DNA of 24,576 nt, taken from the IMG/VR virus record IMGVR_UViG_3300044712_001424, positions 1-24,576 of that record; one strand, written 5' to 3'. The notes below the pieces were generated by a model. That model ran no database searches. It worked only from the letters and a program-made list of their open reading frames with translations, and was not told where the DNA came from. Positions 8,062 to 15,504 of this stretch are shown piece by piece. Every line of letters begins with the position of its first letter. Position 1 is the first letter of the stretch. Source of the stretch: a virus. A program made the translations under genes and the position numbers.

Positions 8062-8219
8062 AAAGAGTAATTGGAAGGATTCTAAAGTTTGCTTTTAATC
8101 CCGCCAATCAATCACTGAGCCAGGCTTTTTGGTGCGACCGGAAGCCGTCAATTCTGGCCAGGATTTGGTGGAGACTTTACATAGTGATCGTGCCCGAAAG
8201 GGCAAAGGCCTGGTGGTAA
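8058..8219 (+). CDS. Small basic protein of 53 aa, unknown function
   Basis: The ATG overlaps the stop of the head-closure gene in an ATGA arrangement, and AAGAGGTG (8044-8051) lies just upstream, so it is well placed for translational coupling. The product begins MKRVIGRILKFAFNP and ends ERAKAWW; it is rich in Arg, Lys and Trp, with an amphipathic or weakly hydrophobic segment ILARIWWRLYIVIV near residues 32-45. The stop TAA (8217-8219) lies two bases before the next start. It could be a peripheral membrane protein; I recognise no family. Start/stop fit with both neighbours is the main evidence that it is real. Confidence 0.5.
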   Translation: MKRVIGRILKFAFNPANQSLSQAFWCDRKPSILARIWWRLYIVIVPERAKAWW

Positions 8220-8221
8220 CT

Positions 8222-8464
8222 ATGAAACTGATTGTTCACGCAAAGAAAAGCGACCCGCGCGTAGCGGCCTATCTGGCGACGCGCACAGATGCGGACGTCG
8301 GCGAACACGTGACCTACGACGGCACGCCAGTCCAATGCGATGAAGTCATTGTCTCGGCGGAACTGGCAAACGTGGACGCCATTTGCGCTGCGTACAAGGC
8401 CGAAGGCATCAAGGTCACTACACTGAGCAAACACGTGGAACCTCCCACACCGAAGGCGGATTGA
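8222..8464 (+). CDS. Small conserved-type structural-region protein, unknown function
   Basis: 80 aa when started at the ATG at 8222, which follows GGTGG by 5 bases. A longer in-frame version from 8129 would overlap the 53-aa gene almost completely and has a less protein-like N-terminus, so I prefer the short form. The sequence MKLIVHAKKSDPRVAAYLA followed by VIVSAELANVDAICAAYKAEG suggests a compact alpha/beta domain, with a Pro-rich tail. It lies among neck and tail-completion genes and may be a minor head-tail or tail-completion component, but no motif identifies it. Confidence 0.6.
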   Translation: MKLIVHAKKSDPRVAAYLATRTDADVGEHVTYDGTPVQCDEVIVSAELANVDAICAAYKAEGIKVTTLSKHVEPPTPKAD

Positions 8465-8468
8465 ACCA

Positions 8469-8783
8469 ATGGCAGCGACCTGGAAAAGCAACATTGCAAA
8501 GATCAAAACGCTTAGCCGGGAAGAGCTGCGCAAACTGATTGGCACCGCGACGCTCAAGATCGAAGCCGAAGCCAGGATGGGTGCGCCGGAGGATACCGGG
8601 TTTCTGCGCAGCTCGATTGCGAACAGCTTCCCTGATGATCTGACCGGCGTGGTCAGCGTCGGCGCGGAATACGGCATTTACGTCGAGATGGGCACCACGC
8701 GAACGCCTGCGCAGCCGTTTCTGTTGCCCGCTGCTGAACGAGTGATGAAAGAACTTGGCGGCGAATTGAAGCAAGTGATCTGA
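8469..8783 (+). CDS. HK97 gp10-like neck/tail completion protein
   Basis: 104 aa, starting 4 bases after the previous stop. It shows the family signature clearly: an N-terminal helix, then EARMGAPEDTGFLRSSI, then VGAEYGIYVEMGTTRTPAQPF followed by LLPAAERVM. The APxDTGxLRxSI and YxxYVExGTxxxPAxPFLxPA pattern defines the HK97 gp10 family of small virion proteins that sit at the head-tail joint or complete the tail. Length is near the family norm. It is followed by the DUF3168 tail terminator, the usual gene order. Confidence 0.85.
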   Translation: MAATWKSNIAKIKTLSREELRKLIGTATLKIEAEARMGAPEDTGFLRSSIANSFPDDLTGVVSVGAEYGIYVEMGTTRTPAQPFLLPAAERVMKELGGELKQVI

Positions 8784-8784
8784 G

Positions 8785-9216
8785 ATGGCCAATGAATTGT
8801 CCAAAGCCCAAAAGTGGATTTATGACACCCTGGTCAATGACGCGGAAACGACCGCCCTCATTGGCCAGCGCGTGTACCACGGCCAGGCGCGCGCCGGAAC
8901 TCTGTATCCGCTGATTGTGTTTTCGCATCAAGGCGGACCCGACACCCAGGGCGTTTGCACGGTTCGCATTCAGGCAAATCCGATCTTTCAGATCAAGGTC
9001 ATTTGCGACGGCAATCCAAATCAACAGGCGCGCGACGTCGCCGACCGGATTGACGAGTTGTTTCAAACCGCCGTTACCCAGATCAGTGACGGCTATGTGT
9101 TCAGCAGTCGGCGCATCCAGCCGATTGATTACATTGAATCCAAGCCCAATGGCGGCGGGCATTACACGCATGTGGGTGGATTGTTTCGCCTGCTTATTTA
9201 TCCAGAAGCTTCATAG
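8785..9216 (+). CDS. Tail terminator protein (DUF3168)
   Basis: 143 aa, with its ATG one base after the preceding TGA. The pattern WIYDTLVNDAETTALIGQRV at the start, LYPLIVFSHQGG next, then IFQIKVICDGNPNQQARDVADRI and a C-terminal strand GGLFRLLIYPE matches the DUF3168 family. These proteins form a hexameric ring that stops tail tube growth and joins the tail to the neck. The order gp10-like, DUF3168, tail tube is standard for siphophages and gene transfer agents. Slightly unusual is the Gly-rich loop NGGGHYTHVGG before the last strand. Confidence 0.8.
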   Translation: MANELSKAQKWIYDTLVNDAETTALIGQRVYHGQARAGTLYPLIVFSHQGGPDTQGVCTVRIQANPIFQIKVICDGNPNQQARDVADRIDELFQTAVTQISDGYVFSSRRIQPIDYIESKPNGGGHYTHVGGLFRLLIYPEAS

Positions 9217-9227
9217 GAGTTATCGCA

Positions 9228-10544
9228 ATGGCAGCATCGAGAGGCGCAGTAAATCAAAAGTTATATTTGGGGCCGGAGAGCGTCATCGGCGCGGCGGTCG
9301 CTCCTGTTAAATCGTTTCCGTCGCTTTCGGTGGATTTCAAGCGCATGCAGGACGATCAGTTTTACCGGCCTTCCGGGCAATTGGTGCCGGGATCCGGCGT
9401 CAAGCATCGCGAAATGTCAGAGCCGAGTTACAGCCTTGGCGCGGATTACAACGAGCTGACCTACATCTTTGCCGGGTTGTTTGGCGCGCCGGCGACGACC
9501 AATCCGGGCAGCGGATCGGCGTATCAGCACGTGTGGACACCGACGGAAAGCAATTTCGGAACTCCCAAAACCTTCACGGCGCGCAAAGGCGATTCCGTCG
9601 CTTCGTCACAGGTCGCCGGACTCCATTTCAATTCGATGGAACTGTCGCTGAGCGACGATAAGGCGGATTGCTCCGGCGATTGCTTCGGCTACGTCATCAA
9701 CGACACGCAAGGAGCGATTGCGGCACTGACTGATGAAGTCCAACAGTTGACGATCACTGGCTCGCCGACGGGCGGCACTTTTACGCTGACCTATTCCGGT
9801 CAGACCACCAGCGCGATTGCCTACAACGCAACGGCGGCGGATGTGGAGGCGGCATTAATCGCCTTGTCGAACATCGGCGCGGATGATGTGCGCGTGTACG
9901 GATCCTCGCTGCCTGCCGGAACGCTGACGATTCATTTCACCGGGGCACTCGGCGGAGCCAACGTCGCGCAGATCACCTCGACGGATTCCTTGACGGGCGG
10001 CTCGACGCCGGCAACGGCCATCAGCACCTTGCAGGCCGGTGGCGCTTCGTATTCCGCGATTGCGCAACAGCCGATCAGTAAATCTACGGTCAGTGTTTAC
10101 ATTGACACCACATCCGGCGGGATTGGGACGACGAAATACTGTGACGCGCTGGAAATCGGCCTTTCAATTCCGAAGCTGCGCAACCCGGTCAAAGTGCTCT
10201 GCACGGCCTATCCCAGCTTCAAAGACTCGGTCCAAGTCGCCGTCGAAGAAATGCGCTCCAGCATGACGCTGATCAAAAACACCGACATCATCAGCTTCAT
10301 GCAGACCTACAACGGCTCGACAAAGCCAACGCGCTACATTCGCTATGAGGCTATCGGCGCGCTGATCGGCGGGTCCAACTATTACAAGCTCTGGATTGAC
10401 CAGGCTGTGAAGTGCGAGACGCCGGAAGATGTGAACAACGTCCAGGAAACCTACGCGTACAAGGTGAACAATCGCTTTGTCGCGGATTCGGGTTTGGGCG
10501 GGCCGATCAAGATTACGCTGGTCAACACTCTCTCTGGATTGTAA
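9228..10544 (+). CDS. Major tail tube protein with inserted domain
   Basis: 438 aa, with AGGAG (9215-9219) overlapping the previous stop and 8 bases from the ATG. The core resembles large phage tail tube proteins: N-terminal AASRGAVNQKLYLGPES, a central EPSYSLGADYNELTYIFAGLFG and LHFNSMELSLSDDKA, and a C-terminal TSFMQTYNGSTKP-type region (here IISFMQTYNGSTKPTRYIR) with ALIGGSNYYKLWIDQAV. Residues about 169-270 look like an extra domain (VQQLTITGSPTGGTFTLTYS, then QTTSAIAYNATAADVEAALI, ending in SLTGGSTPATAIS), a repeat type also found in large extracellular bacterial proteins and some tail tubes. It would project from the tube surface. A two-Cys pair (CSGDC) lies near residue 145. The gene precedes the chaperone and tape measure, as expected. 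Confidence 0.8.
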   Translation: MAASRGAVNQKLYLGPESVIGAAVAPVKSFPSLSVDFKRMQDDQFYRPSGQLVPGSGVKHREMSEPSYSLGADYNELTYIFAGLFGAPATTNPGSGSAYQHVWTPTESNFGTPKTFTARKGDSVASSQVAGLHFNSMELSLSDDKADCSGDCFGYVINDTQGAIAALTDEVQQLTITGSPTGGTFTLTYSGQTTSAIAYNATAADVEAALIALSNIGADDVRVYGSSLPAGTLTIHFTGALGGANVAQITSTDSLTGGSTPATAISTLQAGGASYSAIAQQPISKSTVSVYIDTTSGGIGTTKYCDALEIGLSIPKLRNPVKVLCTAYPSFKDSVQVAVEEMRSSMTLIKNTDIISFMQTYNGSTKPTRYIRYEAIGALIGGSNYYKLWIDQAVKCETPEDVNNVQETYAYKVNNRFVADSGLGGPIKITLVNTLSGL

Positions 10545-10549
10545 TTCCT

Positions 10550-10936
10550 ATGGAACTGAAAGCATTGCAAACGGACCGGAAGCGCATCGTGCAGCTTCCG
10601 GTCAATAAAGAGAATGGCGAGGTCGGGTTGGTCGGCCTCGCCATTTGGCATCGTCCTGTGACGCCGCTGCTGGACGATCAATTGGCGGAGATCGCGCAGG
10701 CCGTCCAGGCTGATGCGGTTATCGCGGATGATTCTCCTGAACAGCCCGAACAGAAAGCCAAGCGGAAGCATGTGCTGGTGGCGCAGCTTGCTGTGTTGTT
10801 GACCCGTTGGGACATTACAGACCAAGGACAACCCGTGCCGATCACCGAGGGCGCGCTGGCATCGTTGGAATACGAAGCGCTGGCCGCAATGCGCGACGCC
10901 ATCTACGAGCCGATCTACCCAAAAAAAGCGACCTAG
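10550..10936 (+). CDS. Tail assembly chaperone, short (G-type) product
   Basis: 128 aa from the ATG at 10550, 5 bases after the tail tube stop; the in-frame upstream start at 10412 lies within the tail tube gene and is rejected. The product has an N-terminal domain MELKALQTDRKRIVQLPVN, a Pro/Glu/Lys-rich middle (DDSPEQPEQKAKRK) and a helical C-terminal part ending YEPIYPKKAT before TAG 10934-10936. Function follows from position between tail tube and tape measure plus the frameshift site at its end: G-type proteins bind the tape measure and recruit tube subunits during tail assembly. It is not part of the finished virion in the phages studied. Confidence 0.75.
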   Translation: MELKALQTDRKRIVQLPVNKENGEVGLVGLAIWHRPVTPLLDDQLAEIAQAVQADAVIADDSPEQPEQKAKRKHVLVAQLAVLLTRWDITDQGQPVPITEGALASLEYEALAAMRDAIYEPIYPKKAT

Positions 10937-11196
10937 CGGCGTTGCAGACGTGGTTGCAGGAACGGGGCGAAACCGGCCTGCCACCGCGCAAGCTGATTGA
11001 AATGGGCATCGCTGCCGCGCCGGATGACCTGGCGCTGTTGGAATTCGCGCTGAAATGGCGCGTCAATCCGCGCGAACTCCGGGAACAATGGGAACTGCGC
11101 GACATTCTGTGGCTGCAACTGGTCGAAGACGCGCAGCTCCTGGCCGCGCCGGAAATCGAAAAGCGTCGCCGCGAACGGATCGCCAAACTGAAGTAA
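10550..11196 (+). CDS. Tail assembly chaperone, -1 frameshift (G-T type) product
   Basis: Predicted fusion of about 215 aa: the first 126 codons of the short product, a -1 slip on the A-run ending at 10927, then 89 codons to TAA 11194-11196. The downstream frame (SDLAALQTWLQERG, then LIEMGIAAAPDDLALLEFA, ending in EKRRRERIAKLK) is charged and helical, and has no good start of its own near the junction. The G/G-T pair made by ribosomal slippage is a well-known feature of long-tailed phages. The T part usually contacts the tube protein while the G part binds the tape measure. The tape measure ATG follows its stop immediately. Confidence 0.8.
10918..10927 (+). other. Programmed -1 ribosomal frameshift site
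   Basis: CCCAAAAAAA, read in the short frame as (ta)C CCA AAA AAA GCG. It contains two in-phase slippery heptamers, C CCA AAA and A AAA AAA. The 0-frame stop TAG lies 7 bases after the A-run (10934-10936), and the -1 frame continues for 89 codons. I did not resolve a clear downstream stimulatory pseudoknot by eye. Confidence 0.8.
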
Positions 11197-13935
11197 ATGG
11201 AACTCGCTCGCTTACAAGCTGTCATCACCGCCGACGACCGGCAGTACCGTCAAAAGATGGATGCTGCCGAGTCGAAAGGCCGTGCGACGGCGAAGTCCAT
11301 TGGGTCTTCCTTCTCCAGTCTAAAACTCAACGTTCCTTCCATCGGTGGCGGCCTGTCCAAGCTCGCAGGCGAAGCGCGTGGCGCTTTTGCCGGAGCTTTT
11401 GCCGGCATTGGCACGGAACTGGTGTCCGGCGCGCTTGGCGCGGTCACATCGGGCTTCAATACGACGATCAAGGCCGGTCTTGATTTCAACAAGATGATGG
11501 AAGGGGCCGGGATTGTCTTTGAGAACTTCGCCGGTTCTGTCGAAGGCGCGCAGCAGCATCTGAATGATCTGAAAAGCTTCGCCAAATCTTCGCCGTTTGA
11601 TTTACCCGATCTGATTCAGGCTTCCGCTCGGATGCAGGCATACGGGACAAATCTCCGCGATGTGGTTCCGCAGTTGCAAAATTTGCAAAACGCCGCTGCT
11701 TTGGCCGCTGGCACATCCGGCAATTTCACGGAATCGCTCGACGGGATCGTGAATGCCCTGGGCCAAATGCGCGCCAAAGGATCCGTCAGTGCCGAAGAGA
11801 TGCAACAACTCGCCGAGCGCGGAATTCCAGTCTGGGAACTGCTTGCCGGGAAGATCAAGAAGACCGTCGAGGAAACCCGCAAGCTGAGCGAGCAGGGCAA
11901 ACTTCGCGGGGCTCCGGCTGCCGATGCGTTGCTGGAAGCTTTTGGCGAAGGTAAGTTCGCCAATCTTGGCGTAAAGCTGTCGAAGACGGCGCGTGGGCGC
12001 GAATCGGAAGCGCGCGACATAATGACTCAGCAGGCGGGCAAGGCGGCAGAGGATACGTTTGTCACCTACAAGCAGGCGCTTGAGCAGTTAATACAGCGAA
12101 CGCAGGGCGAAGCTGGCACGCAGATCACAAAGGCAGCCAACGCGCCAGTGCAGGCCGGACTCCAGATCGCTACTGACCTCTCGAGCGGCCAAACAACCCT
12201 GAAAGACATCGGCCGTGCGCTGCCGCAAACCGCCGTGGATACCGTCACGGAACTGAAAGACATTTTGTCCAAGGGGATCGCCAGCGCGTGGGATAGCGTA
12301 AAAGAATTAGGCTCCGGCGTGGCCGAAGGCGCAGGTGTTTCCATGGGCGATGCCGCGGCGGCGGGAACGAAAAAGAGCCTGCAAATTCAATCGCCGTCGC
12401 AGGTGTACATCGGCTTTGGTGAGATGGCCGCCGCAGGATTCCAGATCGGCTTTGAGAACGGCAAAAAACGAATCCGCGTTGACCTGACCGATTTGGCGGC
12501 AAAATTCGGAGAGCAGGCTGACAAGATCGCAAAGACAATGGAAGCGACGCTTGGCCGTGTTGGCGCAGAAAAGCTTCTCAAAAAAGGCGTTGCATTTGGC
12601 CCAGGTTTTTTCACTTCCGGGAGCAACGACATTGACGCGCAAATTCGCAAGCAGGCCTCGCGCGCAAGCCTACCGCCAGAATTACTGTTTGCTCAGTTGC
12701 TCCGAGAGTCCCGATTTAACGCCAGTGCTAAATCGCCTGTCGGCGCAGAAGGCTTGGCTCAGTTTATGCCGGGGACTGCAAAACGCTTCAATTTGCAAAA
12801 TCCTCTGGACCCGCTTGACTCCATTCGTGCTCAAGCCGATTACATGCGCCTGCTGTTTAATAAGTTCAGCAAATTTGGCAACGTCGAAGATTTGGCTCTC
12901 GCCGGGTACAACGCCGGCGAAAACCGACCATCCACACTCGGCAAAGGACGGGTACCGCAAATCGCCGAAACGCTTGGCTATGTCAAAGAAATTTCTGCTG
13001 TTGCAGATGCGATTCGTCAGTCCGAGCAGCCCTATCAGCAGATTTCCAAAGCCGCTCCCAAAGCTTCGGAAGCATTGCTCCGTCTGGCTGAGTTGGCCTC
13101 GCCGATTCAGGCGCTGGCATCCGCAGGCGGACGCCGGGCAGGTGACGGCGCTCAGGCGCGCCCCTTTGCCGGGCAGATCATTCCCGGCGGTGAAGTCTCT
13201 ACCACGGTGCGCGCGCCGTTTGAGCAGCTCCAGGGCCCAAATGTCAGCCTGGCCGGGCAATATGCCCAGCAGCTCGACACGACGGCTCTCAACGCCAAAA
13301 TCAAAACGCTGGGCGATTCGCTGAAAGGCGTGCAGCCTGCCGCCGACGTTGCGGGCAAGGCGACGCGCAATTGGGCCGACGAGATCATTTCGACCGGCGA
13401 CAAACTGAACAATGGCGCACAGCGGTTTGAAGGCTTCAAGGAACGGCTGGGGCAAGGCTTCGATGATCTGATCGGCGCGCTGATCACCGGCGGCGACCGA
13501 TGGCAGGATGTGGCGAAAAACATCGCTGTGGATTTCTTCAACAGCCTGGCAACCGAAATGATGCTGAGCGCGACCGGCGGCAAGTATGGTTCCGTCGGCG
13601 GATTGCTCGGCGGCATTGTTGGCGGCCTGTTCAGTGGCTTTGGAGGATTCGGCGGCAAGAAGGCCGGTGGCGGTTCCGTCTCTGGCAACAAGATGTACCT
13701 CGTCGGCGAGCAGGGGCCGGAGCTGTTTGTGCCGGGCGCATCCGGCGCGATCACGCCGAATGGCGCGACGCAGCAACTGATGAACGGTGGCCAGCCGCAG
13801 GCCGGGAAGGTCATCAACATTTCAATCACTGTGCCGGTCAGCGCGCCGCAAGGCTCGGTCTCTCCGCAAACGCGCCAGCAGATCGCAACGCAAACCGCAC
13901 AGGCGCTGAACGCGGCGCTTCAGAGGAATGGGTAA
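11197..13935 (+). CDS. Tape measure protein with SLT lytic transglycosylase domain
   Basis: 912 aa; the ATG directly follows the chaperone stop. Residues 1-60 (ARLQAVITADDRQYRQKMDA) and 60-250 (VFENFAGSVEGAQQHLNDLK, SFAKSSPFDLPDLIQASARM, VSAEEMQQLAERGIPVW) match the N-terminal tape measure domain. Residues about 485-605 are a soluble lytic transglycosylase domain: catalytic Glu504 in LLRESRFNA, then SPVGAEGLAQFMPGTAKRF and LALAGYNAGENRPS. Such domains cut peptidoglycan during DNA entry. The C-terminal part has a Gly-rich hydrophobic stretch (about 800-820) and the tape measure ending motif MYLVGEQGPELFVPG at residue 833. At 912 residues the predicted tail would be on the order of 130 nm if the usual 0.15 nm per residue holds. 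Its stop overlaps the next start (TAATG). Confidence 0.92.
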   Translation: MELARLQAVITADDRQYRQKMDAAESKGRATAKSIGSSFSSLKLNVPSIGGGLSKLAGEARGAFAGAFAGIGTELVSGALGAVTSGFNTTIKAGLDFNKMMEGAGIVFENFAGSVEGAQQHLNDLKSFAKSSPFDLPDLIQASARMQAYGTNLRDVVPQLQNLQNAAALAAGTSGNFTESLDGIVNALGQMRAKGSVSAEEMQQLAERGIPVWELLAGKIKKTVEETRKLSEQGKLRGAPAADALLEAFGEGKFANLGVKLSKTARGRESEARDIMTQQAGKAAEDTFVTYKQALEQLIQRTQGEAGTQITKAANAPVQAGLQIATDLSSGQTTLKDIGRALPQTAVDTVTELKDILSKGIASAWDSVKELGSGVAEGAGVSMGDAAAAGTKKSLQIQSPSQVYIGFGEMAAAGFQIGFENGKKRIRVDLTDLAAKFGEQADKIAKTMEATLGRVGAEKLLKKGVAFGPGFFTSGSNDIDAQIRKQASRASLPPELLFAQLLRESRFNASAKSPVGAEGLAQFMPGTAKRFNLQNPLDPLDSIRAQADYMRLLFNKFSKFGNVEDLALAGYNAGENRPSTLGKGRVPQIAETLGYVKEISAVADAIRQSEQPYQQISKAAPKASEALLRLAELASPIQALASAGGRRAGDGAQARPFAGQIIPGGEVSTTVRAPFEQLQGPNVSLAGQYAQQLDTTALNAKIKTLGDSLKGVQPAADVAGKATRNWADEIISTGDKLNNGAQRFEGFKERLGQGFDDLIGALITGGDRWQDVAKNIAVDFFNSLATEMMLSATGGKYGSVGGLLGGIVGGLFSGFGGFGGKKAGGGSVSGNKMYLVGEQGPELFVPGASGAITPNGATQQLMNGGQPQAGKVINISITVPVSAPQGSVSPQTRQQIATQTAQALNAALQRNG
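11674..11688. repeat. Dispersed near-palindrome, copy 3 (inside tape measure)
   Basis: TTGCAAAATTTGCAA, the exact reverse complement of the copy at 17739-17753. Here it is translated as LQNLQ within the tape measure N-terminal domain. Confidence 0.5.
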
Positions 13936-14102
13936 TGCTTGGCTGGTTATTATTGATTATTGCTGCTTTGTTCATTGTGGTTCCGCCGATTGCACATCCG
14001 GAACTGACGCAGATGCAGTTGCTAATCACTCACTGGCCATCTTATTTGCTCGGTCTAGTGTTGGCGTTAATAGGTGCATTGATCCTGAAAAACGAGAGTT
14101 GA
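13935..14102 (+). CDS. Small membrane protein with two predicted transmembrane segments
   Basis: 55 aa, with its ATG overlapping the tape measure stop by one base (TAATG). Two hydrophobic stretches are clear: residues 3-19 (GWLLLIIAALFIVVPPI) and about 33-51 (WPSYLLGLVLALIGALIL), joined by a short polar loop (AHPELTQMQ), with a charged end KNES. The next gene begins 3 bases after its stop. Size and topology would suit a class II holin, but location inside the tail operon argues equally for a tail or DNA-entry related membrane protein or an exclusion factor. No family was recognised. Confidence 0.62.
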   Translation: MLGWLLLIIAALFIVVPPIAHPELTQMQLLITHWPSYLLGLVLALIGALILKNES

Positions 14103-14105
14103 AAA

Positions 14106-14798
14106 ATGGCCACAGTCTTCGACGAAACCGCACTTCTCAACAACTGCGCTGACGGCGGCGTGATTGATTACAACGCCATCTCCGGCGGGCCGGAAAAGTC
14201 CACGACCGTCATCACTTCGCCGTTCAGCGGCGTCAGCCAGCGCAATGTCAACCGGCTCGATCCGCTCCATCGCTACCAGATCAATACAGCCTTGCTGACG
14301 CAAGCGCAGTTAAATGACCTGCGCACCTTCTTTCATTGTCGCGACGGCCAGGCGCGGGGCTTCCGGATGAAAGACATGATGGAGTTCTGGGCCAGCGCCG
14401 ACGGCACGCCGTATCAACCCATCGGCACGCCGAACAACTTCGGCACCGGCGACGGCTCGACGAAGGTGTTCGGGTTGTACAAGACGTACACCAGCGGCGG
14501 AGTCACGCGAACCCGGCGCATCGTAAAGCCAGTCAGCGGGTCGGTTTCGATTTATGTGAACGGTGTGCTGAAAACGCTGACGACGGATTACACGATTGAT
14601 TCGACCACGGGCATCGTCACGTTTGTGACCGCGCCGACGAATGGCCATGCGCTGACGTGGACGGGCACTTTTCACACGCCAGTACGATTCGCTACAGACT
14701 ATTTCAGTCCGCAGATGAATGACGCGATCACGGCGCTCAGTTATGACAATTTGCCGTTACTGGAGATTTGCGCCGCAGAATTCGACCTTGCCGTTTAA
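14106..14798 (+). CDS. Distal tail protein, DUF2460 (gene transfer agent gp12-like)
   Basis: 230 aa. The family pattern is clear: N-terminal [20 protein letters not shown] and [15 protein letters not shown], then [19 protein letters not shown], and a central [20 protein letters not shown] followed by [18 protein letters not shown]. It ends with the [17 protein letters not shown] strand before the last strand [16 protein letters not shown]2460 proteins form the hexameric ring at the bottom of the tail tube to which the hub binds. Its TAA (14796-14798) overlaps the reverse-strand stop of the HNH gene. The gene is intact, so the neighbouring insertion did not damage it. Confidence 0.85.
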   Translation: MATVFDETALLNNCADGGVIDYNAISGGPEKSTTVITSPFSGVSQRNVNRLDPLHRYQINTALLTQAQLNDLRTFFHCRDGQARGFRMKDMMEFWASADGTPYQPIGTPNNFGTGDGSTKVFGLYKTYTSGGVTRTRRIVKPVSGSVSIYVNGVLKTLTTDYTIDSTTGIVTFVTAPTNGHALTWTGTFHTPVRFATDYFSPQMNDAITALSYDNLPLLEICAAEFDLAV

Positions 14799-15388
14799 GC
14801 GATATGATCCCAGACTTTGCGTTTCATAACTGCATAAATCAGAGTCATGTCAACACCGTATTCATCGGCCAGCATTTGATAAGTGACCACTTTAGGCTGG
14901 TAGCGTGCGCGAATATCTCTTACCGCAGCTTCATTCAGTTTTGCATTATGGTGCTTTGTGCCACGTGGCAGGCGATGTCGGTGCGTGCGCGAAGGATTCT
15001 GGTCGCCATGTTTCACCAATTGCGGGTTCAGCCTGACGGCGTTTCTGTTACCACTAGCAGCGCGGCCTTTAGTCTTCATGTCAGCAGAATTGTCGGCAAC
15101 AGTTCCGAGAAACAGATGAGCCGGATTACAACAGCGACGATTATCGCATGTGTGACAAACCAAGAGATTGCCCGGCTCGATGCCATAATGAAGAAAGTAA
15201 GCGACGCGATTCGCTTTCAAGTTGCTGTACTTAACCGCGAATTCTCCGTAGCCATTACTGAAACATCCGGCAGACCATTCCCAGCAATTACCCTCTGGGC
15301 CTTGCCCTTGAGACTTGTTTACCTTACTCCAAAATCGGTGGATGTCTTGCGAGGTAAATGGTGGCAGTTTAGGATTTGGCTTAGCCAT
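14795..15388 (-). CDS. HNH homing endonuclease, free-standing
   Basis: 197 aa on the reverse strand, the only antisense gene. Two ATGs are possible (15394 and 15388); AAGGAG at 15400-15395 touches the first but is 6 bases from the second, so 15388 is chosen. Residues 35-60 hold the [16 protein letters not shown] type N-terminal strand pair. The HNH core is [22 protein letters not shown], split here as His79, Asn88 and His91 with Cys78/81/86/87, followed by [12 protein letters not shown]. The C-terminal part ([18 protein letters not shown], then [19 protein letters not shown]) is a helix-turn-helix DNA-binding module seen in intron and phage homing nucleases. It probably nicks or cuts phage alleles lacking it and spreads by repair. 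GC is lower than in neighbouring genes, in keeping with mobility. Confidence 0.88.
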   Translation of the reverse strand: MAKPNPKLPPFTSQDIHRFWSKVNKSQGQGPEGNCWEWSAGCFSNGYGEFAVKYSNLKANRVAYFLHYGIEPGNLLVCHTCDNRRCCNPAHLFLGTVADNSADMKTKGRAASGNRNAVRLNPQLVKHGDQNPSRTHRHRLPRGTKHHNAKLNEAAVRDIRARYQPKVVTYQMLADEYGVDMTLIYAVMKRKVWDHIA

Positions 15389-15419
15389 AATCATCTCCTT
15401 GATAGATGGTTATCGGTTA

Positions 15420-15453
15420 GGGCTTCTGAAATGCTCCAACATCTCGGAAGCCC
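15420..15453. promoter_or_regulatory. Hairpin in the HNH-DUF2163 gap
   Basis: 10-bp stem with one G-U pair: GGGCTTCTGA (15420-15429) with TCGGAAGCCC (15444-15453), 14-base loop. It lies in the 5' leader of the reverse-strand HNH gene and upstream of the forward hub gene. It has no adjacent T-tract, so a regulatory or processing role is more likely than termination. Confidence 0.45.
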
Positions 15454-15504
15454 CATAAACACAGCCATTTTATCACCCTTTCATCAAAACACGGAGGTCT
15501 TTTT

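Noticed and set aside
10807-11196. Separate gene starting with GTG at 10807 for the chaperone T domain
   Set aside because: Its first 40 codons are an out-of-frame reading of the G gene; the slippery site at 10918-10927 explains the downstream frame better.
12551-13324. 257-codon forward frame inside the tape measure gene
   Set aside because: Out-of-frame shadow across the transglycosylase domain; no independent motif or start signal.
12682-13776. 364-codon reverse-strand open frame opposite the tape measure gene
   Set aside because: Antisense shadow of a well-supported tape measure protein with an intact transglycosylase domain.
14799-15504. Group I intron or intein carrying the HNH gene
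   Set aside because: Both neighbouring genes are complete with normal ends, so nothing needs splicing; a free-standing homing gene fits.
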